Assembly: GCF_003202285.1 (NCBI RefSeq)
Contig: NZ_MASW01000002.1
Span: 1,364,001-1,428,000, forward strand
Reading direction: 5' to 3'
DNA from: Prauserella muralis
GTDB taxonomy: Bacteria > Actinomycetota > Actinomycetes > Mycobacteriales > Pseudonocardiaceae
Length of the DNA: 64,000 nucleotides
The stretch's first letter is position 1; every line of letters begins with the position of its first letter. The translations under genes were made by a program, and so were the position numbers. The notes under the pieces are model-generated. The model was not told the origin of the DNA. It saw nothing but the letters and a program-made list of their open reading frames with translations, and made no database searches. Positions 20,090-32,851 of the stretch are shown in pieces.

Positions 20090-22641
20090 CCCGTCCCGCG
20101 GCGGGCCAGATCGCGCGCTTGCGCGAGCAGCGGTGCGGCGCCGAGCCCGCGGGCCAGTTCGGCGGCCTCCCGCAGCGGCGCCTGCACGGCCGGGCCGCGC
20201 TCGCCGGCGGCGAACCGGGCCTGGCCCAGCCGCAGGAGCGCCTGGGCGTGCTGCCGCGGCTGGCCCAGCGCCTGCCACGCCGCGACGGCGCGTTCCCAGC
20301 ACGGCCCGTCCGGTTGCCGCTCGGCGCGGCAGGTCTCGGCCTCGAAGGTGAGCGCGGCCGCCCGCTGCGCCGGGCCCGCGATCCGCGTGCGGTCGGCGTG
20401 CACCCGCAGCCGGTCGAGCAGGCGCATGTCCCCGGCGGCACCGGCGACGCGCGCCCCGGTCAGCAGCAGCGGCCAGACGGAGTGCGGCGGGCCCGGCGAG
20501 TGCTCGGACGCCAGCGCATCCCCGATCACCCGGCGCGCCTCGCCGGGCCTGTCCTGCGCGAGCAGGATCTCGGCGTCGAGTGGGGGCAGCAGCAGCCGGT
20601 CCCGCGGCAGCGCGGCGCCGGGAAGCCGGCGCCGGGCACGGCCGGCGATGCTCGCCGCCTCGGCGGTGTGCCCCCGCCACAGCGCGATCTGGGCCTTCAG
20701 GCACAGCAGGGCGGTGTGGTCGGCGCCGGGTTCGGTGGCCGCGAGCGCGTGCTGAACGGTCTCGAGGGCCTCCGCCCACCGGCCGGCCGCGGCCTGGGCG
20801 CAGGCGAGGTCGAGGGCGTGCCGGGCACCCGCCGAGCAGGCCAGCCCCGCCTCACGCGCGGCCGCCAGCCCGAGCCGGGCGGCGTCCTGCGCTTCGGTGA
20901 GCCGGCCGAACTCGCGTAGCAGCGACGACTCCGTGTGCAGGGCCCGCAGCCGCAGCCGGTGCGCGCCGATGCCCTCGGCCAGCGCGCGGGCCGTGGCCAG
21001 CTTCGGCAGTTCGGTGCCGACGTGGCCGAGCCGCGCGCCGAGTTCGGCGAGCGTGATCAGCGCGGAGGCCTCGGCGGCGGCGTCGCCCGCCTCGTGCGCC
21101 TCCTGCCTGGCCTGCTCGGCGATGCGGCGGGCGTCACCGGGAATGGAGAGCTGGGCGAGGTGTTCGGCGAGCGCATGGAGCAGCCGTCCTCGGGCGGGAT
21201 GACCGGTGGGCACGAGCCGCACGGCCTCGTTCAGATCGTCGAGTGCGCCACCGATGCCGAGCCGCGCGCGCAGGTGCGCGCGCTGCTCCAGCAGCGGCGC
21301 GCGCCGCACGCGGGCGCGGTCGCCCAGCGCGGCGAGAGCGTCGGTGGCGTGCCGCTCGCCGCGGGCGTCCTCGCCGGAGCGGCGGGCCGCGAGGACCGCG
21401 TGGGCGAGCACGTCGGCCCGGTCGTGGCCGAGGCGCCGCGCCGCGCCGGGCACGCGCTCCCACAGCGCGAGCACCCGCTCCAGCCATGCCAGCTCCTCGG
21501 GGTAGGCGAGGTGGTCGCGGGCGTGTCGTGCCGCCTCCCAGGCCGCGGAGAGGGCGCCCGGCTCGTCGCCGGCCTCACCGAGGTGGTGCGCCAACGCTCC
21601 CGGCGGGCCGGAGCGGGCACGCAGCGCCTCGGCGTGGCGGGCGTGCAGCGCGGCCCGCTCGCCGGGCGGCAGACCGGCGCGGCAGGCCTCGCGCAGCAGC
21701 GCGTGGCGGAACACGTAGTCCCCGCCGTCGGCGAGCAGCACGCCCGCGTCGACGGCGGGGCGCAGCGCGGCGGCGGGGTCCGGGTGGCAGGCCGCGAGCA
21801 GGGCGTGGCCTGCCCGGGCGCCGCCGAGCGCGGCGAGCCGCAGGACGTGGCGGGTGTCCTCGGGCAGGCGGGCGATCCTGGTGAGCAGCAGGTCCGGCAG
21901 GCTGCAGCGAGCCGGGGTGGCGGGGTCGCCGTCGAGCAGGGCCTCGACGAACAGCGGGTGGCCCGTGCTGCGCCGGAACACCGTGCGCGTGTGCTCGGGA
22001 TCCGGCTGCCTGCCGAGGATGCCGCCGACCTGGGCGGCGACCTCGTGTTGGCGCAGCAAGGTCAGGTCGAGCGGTTCCACCCACGGCAGCACGCCGAGGT
22101 CGGCGAGGGTGGCGGGCTCGCCGGAGCGGGAGGTGGCGACGATCAGGCTGCCGGGTGCGGCGCGCTGGGAGCGCACGAGGAAGGCGAGCAGGTCCAGGCT
22201 GGACCGGTCGGCCTCGTGTGCGTCCTCGACGACGAGCACGGTCGCCCGCCGCGCCGCCAGCCGCGCCAGCAGGGCCAGCACCGTCTCGAACAGCCGGAGG
22301 CGGGCGTCGTCGTGGCGGGGACGTGGGTCCTGCTGTCCGGCGAGCAGCGGGGCGAGCCGGTCGCGCTCGTCGCCGATGAGGTCGGGGGCAAGGCCGCGCA
22401 CGATTCCGGCGAACGCCGCGAACGGCGTGCCCGGCTCCCCGCCGGTGCCCAGCAGCACGCGTGCCCGGCCGGCGTGGGTGCGGAGGAACTCGGCGACCAG
22501 GCGGGACTTCCCGATGCCTGACTCGCCGCGGAGCAGCACCGTCACCGGGTCGCCCTCGACGGCGAGCGCGAGCCCGGCGGCCAGCCGGGCCGTCTGCTCC
22601 TGGCGCCCGGCGAACACCGGGCTGGCGACGTGCGCGCTCAT
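20086..22641 (-). CDS. LAL-like AAA+ ATPase with TPR region, no LuxR domain
   Basis: An 851-residue protein resembling large ATP-binding LuxR (LAL/MalT) regulators: Walker A GESGIGKS (39-46), Walker B VLVVEDAH (135-142), a sensor-like ATSRSGEP, then a winged helix and long Ala/Arg-rich helical repeats (about 330-845) of TPR type. The C-terminal LuxR HTH that defines LAL regulators is absent: the protein ends in ...LLAQARDLARRGTG. It may act through a partner or have lost DNA binding. Start at ATG with a TAGGCT box 9 bases upstream. Converges with the glycosylase gene. Confidence 0.75.
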   Translation of the reverse strand: MSAHVASPVFAGRQEQTARLAAGLALAVEGDPVTVLLRGESGIGKSRLVAEFLRTHAGRARVLLGTGGEPGTPFAAFAGIVRGLAPDLIGDERDRLAPLLAGQQDPRPRHDDARLRLFETVLALLARLAARRATVLVVEDAHEADRSSLDLLAFLVRSQRAAPGSLIVATSRSGEPATLADLGVLPWVEPLDLTLLRQHEVAAQVGGILGRQPDPEHTRTVFRRSTGHPLFVEALLDGDPATPARCSLPDLLLTRIARLPEDTRHVLRLAALGGARAGHALLAACHPDPAAALRPAVDAGVLLADGGDYVFRHALLREACRAGLPPGERAALHARHAEALRARSGPPGALAHHLGEAGDEPGALSAAWEAARHARDHLAYPEELAWLERVLALWERVPGAARRLGHDRADVLAHAVLAARRSGEDARGERHATDALAALGDRARVRRAPLLEQRAHLRARLGIGGALDDLNEAVRLVPTGHPARGRLLHALAEHLAQLSIPGDARRIAEQARQEAHEAGDAAAEASALITLAELGARLGHVGTELPKLATARALAEGIGAHRLRLRALHTESSLLREFGRLTEAQDAARLGLAAAREAGLACSAGARHALDLACAQAAAGRWAEALETVQHALAATEPGADHTALLCLKAQIALWRGHTAEAASIAGRARRRLPGAALPRDRLLLPPLDAEILLAQDRPGEARRVIGDALASEHSPGPPHSVWPLLLTGARVAGAAGDMRLLDRLRVHADRTRIAGPAQRAAALTFEAETCRAERQPDGPCWERAVAAWQALGQPRQHAQALLRLGQARFAAGERGPAVQAPLREAAELARGLGAAPLLAQARDLARRGTG

Positions 22642-22717
22642 GTCCCGGGAAGCCTATCGCCGCGCACACCCGCACGAACGGACCTTTCGCACCCCCATCC
22701 GGCGACCCCGCAGACGG

Positions 22718-22766
22718 GAGCAAGGGACCTTTACTCTCGTTTGGCGGGAGTAAAGGTCCCTTGCTC
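22718..22766. repeat. 19-bp perfect inverted repeat, terminator-like dispersed element
   Basis: Arms of 19 bp (22718-22736 and 22748-22766; core AAGGGACCTTTACTC) pair perfectly around 11 bases. It lies 19 bases beyond the stop of the DUF4097 gene and 77 bases before the start of the ATPase gene, on the same strand, so it fits a terminator. A partial copy (GGACCTTT) lies 40 bases away at 22680-22687. Its low GC compared with surroundings is unusual. Confidence 0.7.
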
Positions 22767-22785
22767 AACCACCCCCTGCTGGTGG

Positions 22786-23706
22786 TCAGCCTGCGGCGCG
22801 GGTGATGGCGGTGTCGCCGGAGCCGCTGCGGGCGCGCACGGTGAGCGCGATGGGGTTGTCCGGGGGAGTGTCGGCGACGTCGAGCTCGCTGCTGACGCGG
22901 CCGGAGCCGGACGAGAGGTCGATCTCGGCGGCGACGCCGGTGCGGATGGCGACGCGGATCTGCCCGGAGCCGGTGACGGCCTCGAGCGAGCCGGAGGCGG
23001 CGTCGGCCACGGTGAGGTCACCGCTGCTGGTGCGCACCAGGACCTCGCCGGAGGTCTCGCCGAGCCACACGTCGCCGCTGCCGCTGGCCACGGTCGCCGA
23101 CGCGGCCAGGGCGGACAGCTCGATGTCGCCGCTGCCCGAACGCGCGTGCAGGCCGCCGGGCACCGGGCCGAGCTTGATCGACCCGCTGCCGGTGCGCACG
23201 ACGGCCGCGCCGTCCGCGCGCTCCACCGTCACCGTGCCGGAGCCGGTGCCGAGGTCGACACGCCCCGCGGGACCGGTCACCGTGACGTCGGCCGTGCCCG
23301 TGCGGACGTTGAGGTGCGAGCCGTCGGGCACGTGCACGGCGACCGCGAGCGGCACGTTGCGCAGCGGGAGCTGCTTCGGCGCGCGCACCACCAGCCGGTT
23401 GCCGGTCAGCTCGATGCGGGCCTGCTCCACCGCCTCGGCGGGCGAGGTGGACAGCTCCGTGCCGAACGGCAACTGGCTGCCGAAGCGCTCGCCGACCCAG
23501 CTGAGCAGGCTGGTGACGCCCTCGGTCCAGGGCGCCGCTGCCGAGGGGTCGTGGCGGATCTCGGCGACGGCGTCGCCCTCGGCCAGGGTGATCTCGACCC
23601 GGCCCACCGGGATGTCCACGTCCAGCTCCAGCGGTCCTTCGACCGGGAACGTCTGGCTGCGGACCAGCTCCTCCGGGCCGGGCATCGGCTGCTCGGTCAT
23701 GGTCAT
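22786..23706 (-). CDS. DUF4097-family beta-helix protein
   Basis: A 306-residue protein with a repetitive right-handed beta-helix pattern: repeated Gly-Ser-Gly turns (TGSGTVTVERADG, TGSGSIKLG, SGSGDIELS, SGSGDVWLG, SSGDLTVAD, TGSGQIRVA) spaced about 19-20 residues, as in DUF4097 putative adhesin domains. No signal peptide or membrane segment is seen, so it is probably cytoplasmic. Its ATG overlaps the stop of the upstream RHH gene by 4 bases (ATGA), so the two are translationally coupled. Function unknown. Confidence 0.82.
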   Translation of the reverse strand: MTMTEQPMPGPEELVRSQTFPVEGPLELDVDIPVGRVEITLAEGDAVAEIRHDPSAAAPWTEGVTSLLSWVGERFGSQLPFGTELSTSPAEAVEQARIELTGNRLVVRAPKQLPLRNVPLAVAVHVPDGSHLNVRTGTADVTVTGPAGRVDLGTGSGTVTVERADGAAVVRTGSGSIKLGPVPGGLHARSGSGDIELSALAASATVASGSGDVWLGETSGEVLVRTSSGDLTVADAASGSLEAVTGSGQIRVAIRTGVAAEIDLSSGSGRVSSELDVADTPPDNPIALTVRARSGSGDTAITRAAG

Positions 23707-24254
23707 CCCTCCACCCAGCCGTGCAGGTGCGAGCGGCTGCCGCCGGGCCGTTTCGGCCCGTGCTGCCCGGCGCCCTGCTGCCAGTTGTGCCAGTGCTGGT
23801 GATGCTTGCCCTGCAGCGCGCCCTGCACTGCCTGCGAGACGAACGTGTTGAGCGACACCCCCTGCGCCGCGGCCGCCTGCTCGGCCTGCGACTTGATCTG
23901 CTCGAACAACCGCAGCGTGATGCGGCTGATGTCGCCGGCGTCAGGGGTGCCGCCCGGCGGTGGCGGCGGCGGAGGGGGTGGTGGCCCCGGTTCGCCCGCG
24001 GGCCCCTCCGCGGCCGTGCCGGTGACCACGACCCGGACGTCGCGACCGTCGAGCCGCACCTCGACCACGTGGTCGGGCAGGTTGGCGGTCACCTCCGCGG
24101 CCAGGTCGGAGAGCGCGTTCATCAGCGTGAGCCGGGCTGCCGGCTCCAGCGCCGCCGACAGCACCGCGGCGGCGCGCTGCACCTGTTCCTCGCCCGCGGA
24201 GGCCGTGGTGCTGAGGTCCTCCCGCAGCCGGGTGAGATACGGCGTCAAGTCCAT
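23703..24254 (-). CDS. HicB-like ribbon-helix-helix regulator with polyproline linker
   Basis: The 183-residue protein has an N-terminal alpha/beta region (1-80) with HicB-like strands (VVEVRLDGRDVRVVVTG), a run of ten prolines (91-100), and a C-terminal RHH DNA-binding domain at about 109-148 (SRITLRLFEQIKSQAEQAA, then SLNTFVSQAVQ), ending in a His-rich tail. The promoter carries a palindrome overlapping the start codon, so autoregulation is likely. Its partner is a DUF4097 protein and not a HicA RNase, so it may not be a toxin-antitoxin pair. Confidence 0.78.
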   Translation of the reverse strand: MDLTPYLTRLREDLSTTASAGEEQVQRAAAVLSAALEPAARLTLMNALSDLAAEVTANLPDHVVEVRLDGRDVRVVVTGTAAEGPAGEPGPPPPPPPPPPGGTPDAGDISRITLRLFEQIKSQAEQAAAAQGVSLNTFVSQAVQGALQGKHHQHWHNWQQGAGQHGPKRPGGSRSHLHGWVEG

Positions 24255-24289
24255 GACACCACTATGACGTCACAAGTGGTGTCAGTCAA
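24254..24289 (-). promoter_or_regulatory. Promoter and operator of the RHH-DUF4097 operon
   Basis: Read on the minus strand, TTGACT (24284-24289), a 17-base spacer and CATAGT (24261-24266) form a near-consensus promoter; 6 bases later comes the ATG, so the mRNA is leaderless. A perfect inverted repeat TGACACCAC/GTGGTGTCA (24254-24262 with 24276-24284) brackets the -10 and touches the -35, and TGACGTCA (24265-24272) is a second palindrome inside it. This is an ideal site for autorepression by the RHH protein. Confidence 0.75.
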
Positions 24290-24389
24290 GCAGTCATGGT
24301 GACGCTGGATGACACCGGATGATGTCACCGCGTTTCGTCAGATCCGGCAGATACGCTGCCGGTGTCGAGCGAGGTGGAGGGAGCCGCAC

Positions 24390-25142
24390 GTGGCCGAGAC
24401 GGTGTCGCCCAAGGTCAGACTGATCGCGAAGACCGAGTTCTTCCCGCCGGAGGACGTGCCCTGGACCACGGATGCCGACGGCGGTCAGGCGCTCGCCGAG
24501 TTCGCGGGCCGGGCCTGCTACCAGTCGTGGAAGAAGCCCAACCCGAGGACCGCCACCAACGCCGGCTACCTGGAGCACATCATCGAGGTCGGCCACCTCT
24601 CCGTGCTCGAGCACGGCTCGGCCAGCTTCTACATCACCGGCATCTCGCGCTCGCTCACCCACGAACTGATCCGGCACCGGCACTTCTCGTACTCCCAGCT
24701 CTCGCAGCGCTACGTGCCCGAGCGCGACGCGGCGTTCGTCGAACCGGAGGTCATCGCCAACGACCCGGAGCTGCACGAGAAGTTCGTCGCCGCCGCGCAG
24801 GCCAGCGTTGACGCCTACACCGAGCTGCTGGCCGGGCTGGAGGAGAGGTTCGCGGACGCGCCCAACGCCACGCTGCGCCGCAAGCAGGCCCGGCAGGCCG
24901 CGCGTGCCGTGCTGCCCAACGCCACCGAGACCCGCATCGTCGTCACCGGCAACTACCGGGCGTGGCGGCACTTCATCGCCATGCGTGCCACCGAGCACGC
25001 CGACGTGGAGATCCGCGCGCTGGCCGTCGAGTGCCTGCGCCAGCTGCAGAAGGTGGCCGAGAACGTCTTCGCCGACTTCACGATCTCCACGTTGCCGGAC
25101 GGCACGGAAGTGGCGTCCAGTCCGAAGGTTCTCGAGGGCTGA
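24390..25142 (+). CDS. thyX: Flavin-dependent thymidylate synthase
   Basis: ThyX makes dTMP from dUMP using FAD and methylene-THF. The 250-residue product has the ThyX motif [14 protein letters not shown] (95-108), which is RHRxxS plus flanks, and the FAD/dUMP residues in [20 protein letters not shown] and [11 protein letters not shown]. The GTG start (VAETVSPKV) is chosen because GGTGGAGGGAG lies 7 bases upstream; a longer reading starts within the promoter region, where a TACGCT box occurs at 24352-24357. thyX precedes dapA-rnj in actinobacteria as here. Confidence 0.95.
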   Translation: MAETVSPKVRLIAKTEFFPPEDVPWTTDADGGQALAEFAGRACYQSWKKPNPRTATNAGYLEHIIEVGHLSVLEHGSASFYITGISRSLTHELIRHRHFSYSQLSQRYVPERDAAFVEPEVIANDPELHEKFVAAAQASVDAYTELLAGLEERFADAPNATLRRKQARQAARAVLPNATETRIVVTGNYRAWRHFIAMRATEHADVEIRALAVECLRQLQKVAENVFADFTISTLPDGTEVASSPKVLEG

Positions 25143-25150
25143 GGGCACCC

Positions 25151-25549
25151 ATGCGCCGTCTCACGCTCGACCTCCAGCCCGGCGAGTACGCCGTCGCGCG
25201 GCTGGATCCGCACGCGCCGATGCCGGAGCCGCTGCTCGCGGCCGAGACGGGCGGCGGGCTGGTGTCGCTGACCCGCACTCCCACGGAGCTGTCCGTGGTG
25301 TGCCCCGCCGCGCTGGCTCCCGCAGGCGCCACGGTGGAGCGGGGCTGGCGGCTGCTCACGGTGCGCGGGCCGCTGGCCTTCACCCTCACCGGGATCATCG
25401 CCGCGGTGTCCAGCGAGCTCGCCTCCGCCGGCGTCACGCTGTTCACGCTGTCCACGTTCGACACCGACCACGTGCTCGTGAAGGACGCCGACCTCGACCG
25501 TGCCGTCAGCGCGCTGGAGGACGGCGGGCACGTCGTGGCCCGAACCTGA
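25151..25549 (+). CDS. ACT-domain (CASTOR-like) protein
   Basis: A 132-residue protein with two small ACT-like halves; the second is clear (RLLTVRGPLAFTLTGIIAAV, then FTLSTFDTDHVLVKDADLDRA), as in the ACT_7/CASTOR family that binds amino acids. It starts 8 bases after thyX and is probably cotranscribed with it. Without an attached enzyme domain, its role (ligand sensor or subunit) is unknown. Confidence 0.78.
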   Translation: MRRLTLDLQPGEYAVARLDPHAPMPEPLLAAETGGGLVSLTRTPTELSVVCPAALAPAGATVERGWRLLTVRGPLAFTLTGIIAAVSSELASAGVTLFTLSTFDTDHVLVKDADLDRAVSALEDGGHVVART

Positions 25550-25619
25550 CCGATACCGCCGATCCGGCCCCCGCGGCGTCGCTACGATCAGGTCCCACAC
25601 CAGCCGAGGGGATCAGATC

Positions 25620-27149
<1,530 letters not shown>

Positions 27150-27264
27150 GCGCTCGCCGGGAACGCGCCGGCGGCCGGAGAACTTCCTGCCTGCCGCCTG
27201 TCCCGCAGGCGATCGTTCGCGGCTGCCCGGTTTCGGCCCGCCACCGCCTCGTCCACCGCCGTGA

Positions 27265-30002
<2,738 letters not shown>

Positions 30003-30048
30003 CGCCCTCGCCGTCGCGGCGTGCGCGGCGTCAGTGGCGTCAGTGCCG

Positions 30049-30156
30049 TCACTGGCGTCGCGCCGCCGCGACGAGCAGGGCCGCCAGCACGGCGGTGACC
30101 TGCACGAGTAGCGCGCGCCGGGCCCGGCGTTGGTCGGCTCTGCTCGGACGGCTCAT
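30049..30156 (-). CDS. Putative 35-residue membrane peptide
   Basis: A small ORF starting MSRPSRADQRRARRALLVQ, continuing as one hydrophobic helix (about 17-32, Val/Ala/Leu) and ending AARRQ. A GGGGAG sequence lies 5 bases before the ATG. It follows the EamA exporter gene by 73 bases on the same strand. The positive-inside N terminus and single helix look like genuine small-protein design, but conservation could not be tested. Confidence 0.5.
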   Translation of the reverse strand: MSRPSRADQRRARRALLVQVTAVLAALLVAAARRQ

Positions 30157-30228
30157 GGTGGCTCCCCTGTGGTCGTGGCGTGACTGCCGGTCCAGGATGG
30201 CTGGCCGGGGCCGCCCGTGCCGTCCCCC

Positions 30229-31224
30229 TCAGGGCTGGTTCGGCTGGCTCTCGAGAGGGAGTGGCTCCCCGGCCGTGGCCGGCTGCTTGCCCGGGGCGGT
30301 GAGCTGGACGAGGACCGCGCCGCCGAGCAGCACCACCGCGCCGACGACCTGCAGCGACGTCAGCGCCTCGTGGAGCAGGATCCAGGCCGCCACCGTCGTG
30401 ATCAGTGGCTCCGCCAGCGCCAGCACGCTCGCCACGGGCGCGGGCAGGTGCCGCAGCGCGGTGATGCCCGCGAGGTAGGCGCAGACGGTGGACACGAGCG
30501 CGATGGCGATCAGCAGCGTCCACACCGGCGGGCGCCAGGGGCCGAACTCGGCGGAGCCGGTGAGGATCTCGGCGGGCATGGTCCACGGCGGGGCGACGAT
30601 GCAGACGGCGACCGCGCCGACCACCATGCCCCACGTCACCATGCCCAGCGGATGCAGTGACGACATGCCGTGCTCGCCGAGCAGGAAGTACGCCGCCGAG
30701 CACAGCGCCGCGCCGACGCCCGCGAGCAGGCCGAGGCCGTCCAGCCGCAGTCCCTCGTCGACGCGGGCCACGAGAGCGAGCCCGGCCAGAGCGAGCGCGA
30801 TGCCGACCCACATCGGCCACGGCAGCCGGACGCGGCGCACGAACCGCACCCACAACGCCACCAGCACCGGCGAGGTGAACTCCAGCAGGATCGCCACGCC
30901 GACGGGAATGCGCGAGGCCGCGACGAAGTAGCACAGCTGCACCCCGGCGACGGCGAGCAGGCCGTAGGCGACCAGCAGCCGCCACTGCTCGCGCCGCACG
31001 CGCAGCAGGCTCGGCCGCACCAGCGCGACGCCCGCCAGCAGCACGACGGCGGCCAGGCCGATGCGCGCGGCGGCCACCTGCTGCGGCGAGAGCCCGGCGA
31101 GCATCGCCGGCTTGCCGATCACGCCGGAACTGGCGAAGAACAGCGAGGCGAACAGGATGAGGATGAGCCCGCGGCCGGGATGAACCGTGTGCGTGCGGGA
31201 GTCCGGGGAAGCGTCGACGGCCAC
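30229..31224 (-). CDS. EamA/DMT family exporter
   Basis: A 331-residue drug/metabolite transporter with ten transmembrane helices in two EamA repeats (second repeat starts about LGLLAGVGAALCSAAYFLL); C-terminal motif APVASVLALAEPLITTVAAW is typical. Substrate unknown. The GTG start (VAVDASPD) is set by a TACAGT box ending 6 bases upstream; a reading further upstream runs into the phosphatase gene. It reads away from the convergent rnj. Confidence 0.85.
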   Translation of the reverse strand: MAVDASPDSRTHTVHPGRGLILILFASLFFASSGVIGKPAMLAGLSPQQVAAARIGLAAVVLLAGVALVRPSLLRVRREQWRLLVAYGLLAVAGVQLCYFVAASRIPVGVAILLEFTSPVLVALWVRFVRRVRLPWPMWVGIALALAGLALVARVDEGLRLDGLGLLAGVGAALCSAAYFLLGEHGMSSLHPLGMVTWGMVVGAVAVCIVAPPWTMPAEILTGSAEFGPWRPPVWTLLIAIALVSTVCAYLAGITALRHLPAPVASVLALAEPLITTVAAWILLHEALTSLQVVGAVVLLGGAVLVQLTAPGKQPATAGEPLPLESQPNQP

Positions 31225-31316
31225 ACCCGGACTGTATGCGGACGGACTGACACCGCGCCCGCGAATTAGGTGGGGTGCGACCGGCGTCTCGGTCGCCTCG
31301 CGCCGCCGGTCACCGA

Positions 31317-31766
31317 TCAGGGTTGTTCGACCGCGGGCCGGGTGAAGCGGGTGACGTAGCGCTTCTGCCACGGCGTCTCGACGGCGTGGCGGTCGTAGTG
31401 CTGCCGGACGTAGGCGACGGCCTCGTCCGGGGCGACCCCGTCGAGGATCGCGAGGCAGGCGAGCGCCGTGCCCGTCCTGCCCTTGCCGCCCGCGCAGGCC
31501 AGCTCCACCCGTTCGGATTCGGCGCGCCGCCAGGCCTCGTGCAGCACCTCCCGCGCCCGTGCCCGGTCGCTGGGCAGCCGGAAGTCGGGCCAGCGCAGCC
31601 ACGTGGACTCCCACGTCACCGGTGGCGGCTGCGTGCCCAGCAGGTAGACGGCGAAGGCCGGTTCGGGCCCCGGCGGCAGCGGCTTGCGCAGGCCCCGCCC
31701 CCGGACGAGCCGTCCGGACGGCAGCGCGAGCACGCCGGGCGCGGCGGGGTCCCACAGTTCGCTCAC
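31317..31766 (-). CDS. Dual-specificity/tyrosine phosphatase-like protein
   Basis: A 149-residue protein with the PTP signature CAGGKGRTG (Cys91 ... Arg97, CX5R) and a general-acid loop region (WLRWPDFRLPSDR) as in atypical dual-specificity phosphatases. Cytosolic, no other domain. The C-terminal WQKRYVTRF helix is family-like. GTG start with a TAGGCT box ending 7 bases upstream and no SD. It could counteract the membrane Ser/Thr kinase encoded 5 kb away, but that is speculation. Confidence 0.8.
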   Translation of the reverse strand: MSELWDPAAPGVLALPSGRLVRGRGLRKPLPPGPEPAFAVYLLGTQPPPVTWESTWLRWPDFRLPSDRARAREVLHEAWRRAESERVELACAGGKGRTGTALACLAILDGVAPDEAVAYVRQHYDRHAVETPWQKRYVTRFTRPAVEQP

Positions 31767-31808
31767 GGCCGCCAGCCTACGGGCGGAACCGATCACCCCG
31801 GCTCCGAT

Positions 31809-31891
31809 CTCCCCAATGCGGCATTCGCTCCACTGGATGGAACGAATGTGGCATTCGCTCCATCCAGTGGAACAAATGTGGCATTGGGGAG
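31809..31891. repeat. 83-bp hairpin element built of 30-bp units
   Basis: Two and a half units of 30 bp (31815-31844, 31845-31874, 31875-31892) each begin AATG(C/T)GGCATT. The centres of the first two are reverse complements (CCACTGGATGG versus CCATCCAGTGG), so the whole folds as a hairpin: an 11-bp outer stem (31809-31819 with 31881-31891) and a 13-bp inner stem (31829-31841 with 31859-31871). It sits between the acyltransferase 3' end and the phosphatase promoter. AT-richer than its surroundings. Confidence 0.75.
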
Positions 31892-31912
31892 CTTGTCGGC
31901 GACCAGCGCGGG

Positions 31913-32734
31913 TCAGGTTCCGGGGCGCCAGGGGCTGCGGGTGTCCGTGGGCCGGGTCGGATCGTGGAAGCGGGGGAGGTCCGGCTCGTCGGGGCGCAAC
32001 GGCACCAGGCCGGCGGTGATCGCGCGCATGATGGCGGCGTGGGCCTTCACCGCGTCGCCCGGGCGGCCCGGCGCGTACGGCGAGAGGTCCACCGGCTCCC
32101 CGAAGTGCACCCGGAAGGTCGGCCTGCGCAGCGGCGAGGTCAGTCCCGAGCGGGCCAGCGGCACGATGTCGCCGAGCCCGCTGACGGTCTCGGTGCCCCA
32201 GTACACGGCCTCGTGCGCACCCCACTGGCTGATCGGCACCACCGGCACCCCGGAGGCCAGCGCGAGCCGGGCGGTGCCGGTCTTGCCGCGCTCCGGCCAC
32301 AGCCCCGGGTCGTGGCTGATCCGGCCCTCCGGGTAGACGATGATCGGCGCCCGCGTCGTCCGCAGCTCCGAGACGGCCTGGGCGAACTGGTCGATCGCCG
32401 ACGCCGAGCCGCGGTCCACGCGCAGGTGACCGCTCGCCCGCAGCGCCGGGCCGATGACGGGCGCGTCGAGCAGGCCGCCTGCCAGCAGGAACCGCGGGGC
32501 CAGCCCGATCTTCCGGCAGGCCGCCATCAGCACGAGGGCGTCGAAGACACCGATGTGGTTGGCGGCCATGAGCAGCGGCCGCTCGCGCAGCTCCCGCGGC
32601 ACATCTCCGGTGACGCGCAGCCGGCCCGCGAGGCCGACGACGCGCTGGTCGATCGCCAGCATCGCCCGCCAGATCGCCGGGGTGTTGCCCGACCGGCGTG
32701 TCGCCCGGTTCTCGTCGTGGTGCAGCGCCACCAT
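31913..32734 (-). CDS. 1-acyl-sn-glycerol-3-phosphate acyltransferase (PlsC-like)
   Basis: A 273-residue acyltransferase with the NHX4D motif as NHIGVFD (59-65) and the substrate motif YPEGRIS (134-140), plus GKTGTARLALASGVPVVPI. These proteins acylate lysophosphatidate or related acceptors at the membrane. Start: ATG (MVALHH); a CATCCT hexamer 7 bases upstream may be its -10. It diverges from ftsK. Confidence 0.85.
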   Translation of the reverse strand: MVALHHDENRATRRSGNTPAIWRAMLAIDQRVVGLAGRLRVTGDVPRELRERPLLMAANHIGVFDALVLMAACRKIGLAPRFLLAGGLLDAPVIGPALRASGHLRVDRGSASAIDQFAQAVSELRTTRAPIIVYPEGRISHDPGLWPERGKTGTARLALASGVPVVPISQWGAHEAVYWGTETVSGLGDIVPLARSGLTSPLRRPTFRVHFGEPVDLSPYAPGRPGDAVKAHAAIMRAITAGLVPLRPDEPDLPRFHDPTRPTDTRSPWRPGT

Positions 32735-32851
32735 GGGGTGAAGGATGTCATGCCGCCTTGCGCAGCTCCCGGGTGGTGCCCGGGACAAATGTTTCTCCAG
32801 CGGCGTGAGTGGCGTGTGTGACGAGAGTGCCAGGGCGGTTACCGTAGAGGT

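Noticed and set aside
23940-24000. Run of GGTGGCGGCGGAGGGGG as a possible G-quadruplex or tandem repeat
   Set aside because: It encodes the ten-proline linker of the RHH protein and is explained by that codon run.
30003-30060. Tandem GGCGTCAGT units after rnj as a terminator
   Set aside because: The inverted pairing (GCGTCAGTG with CACTGGCGTC) needs a mismatch and overlaps the end of a putative small ORF; too weak to list as a terminator.
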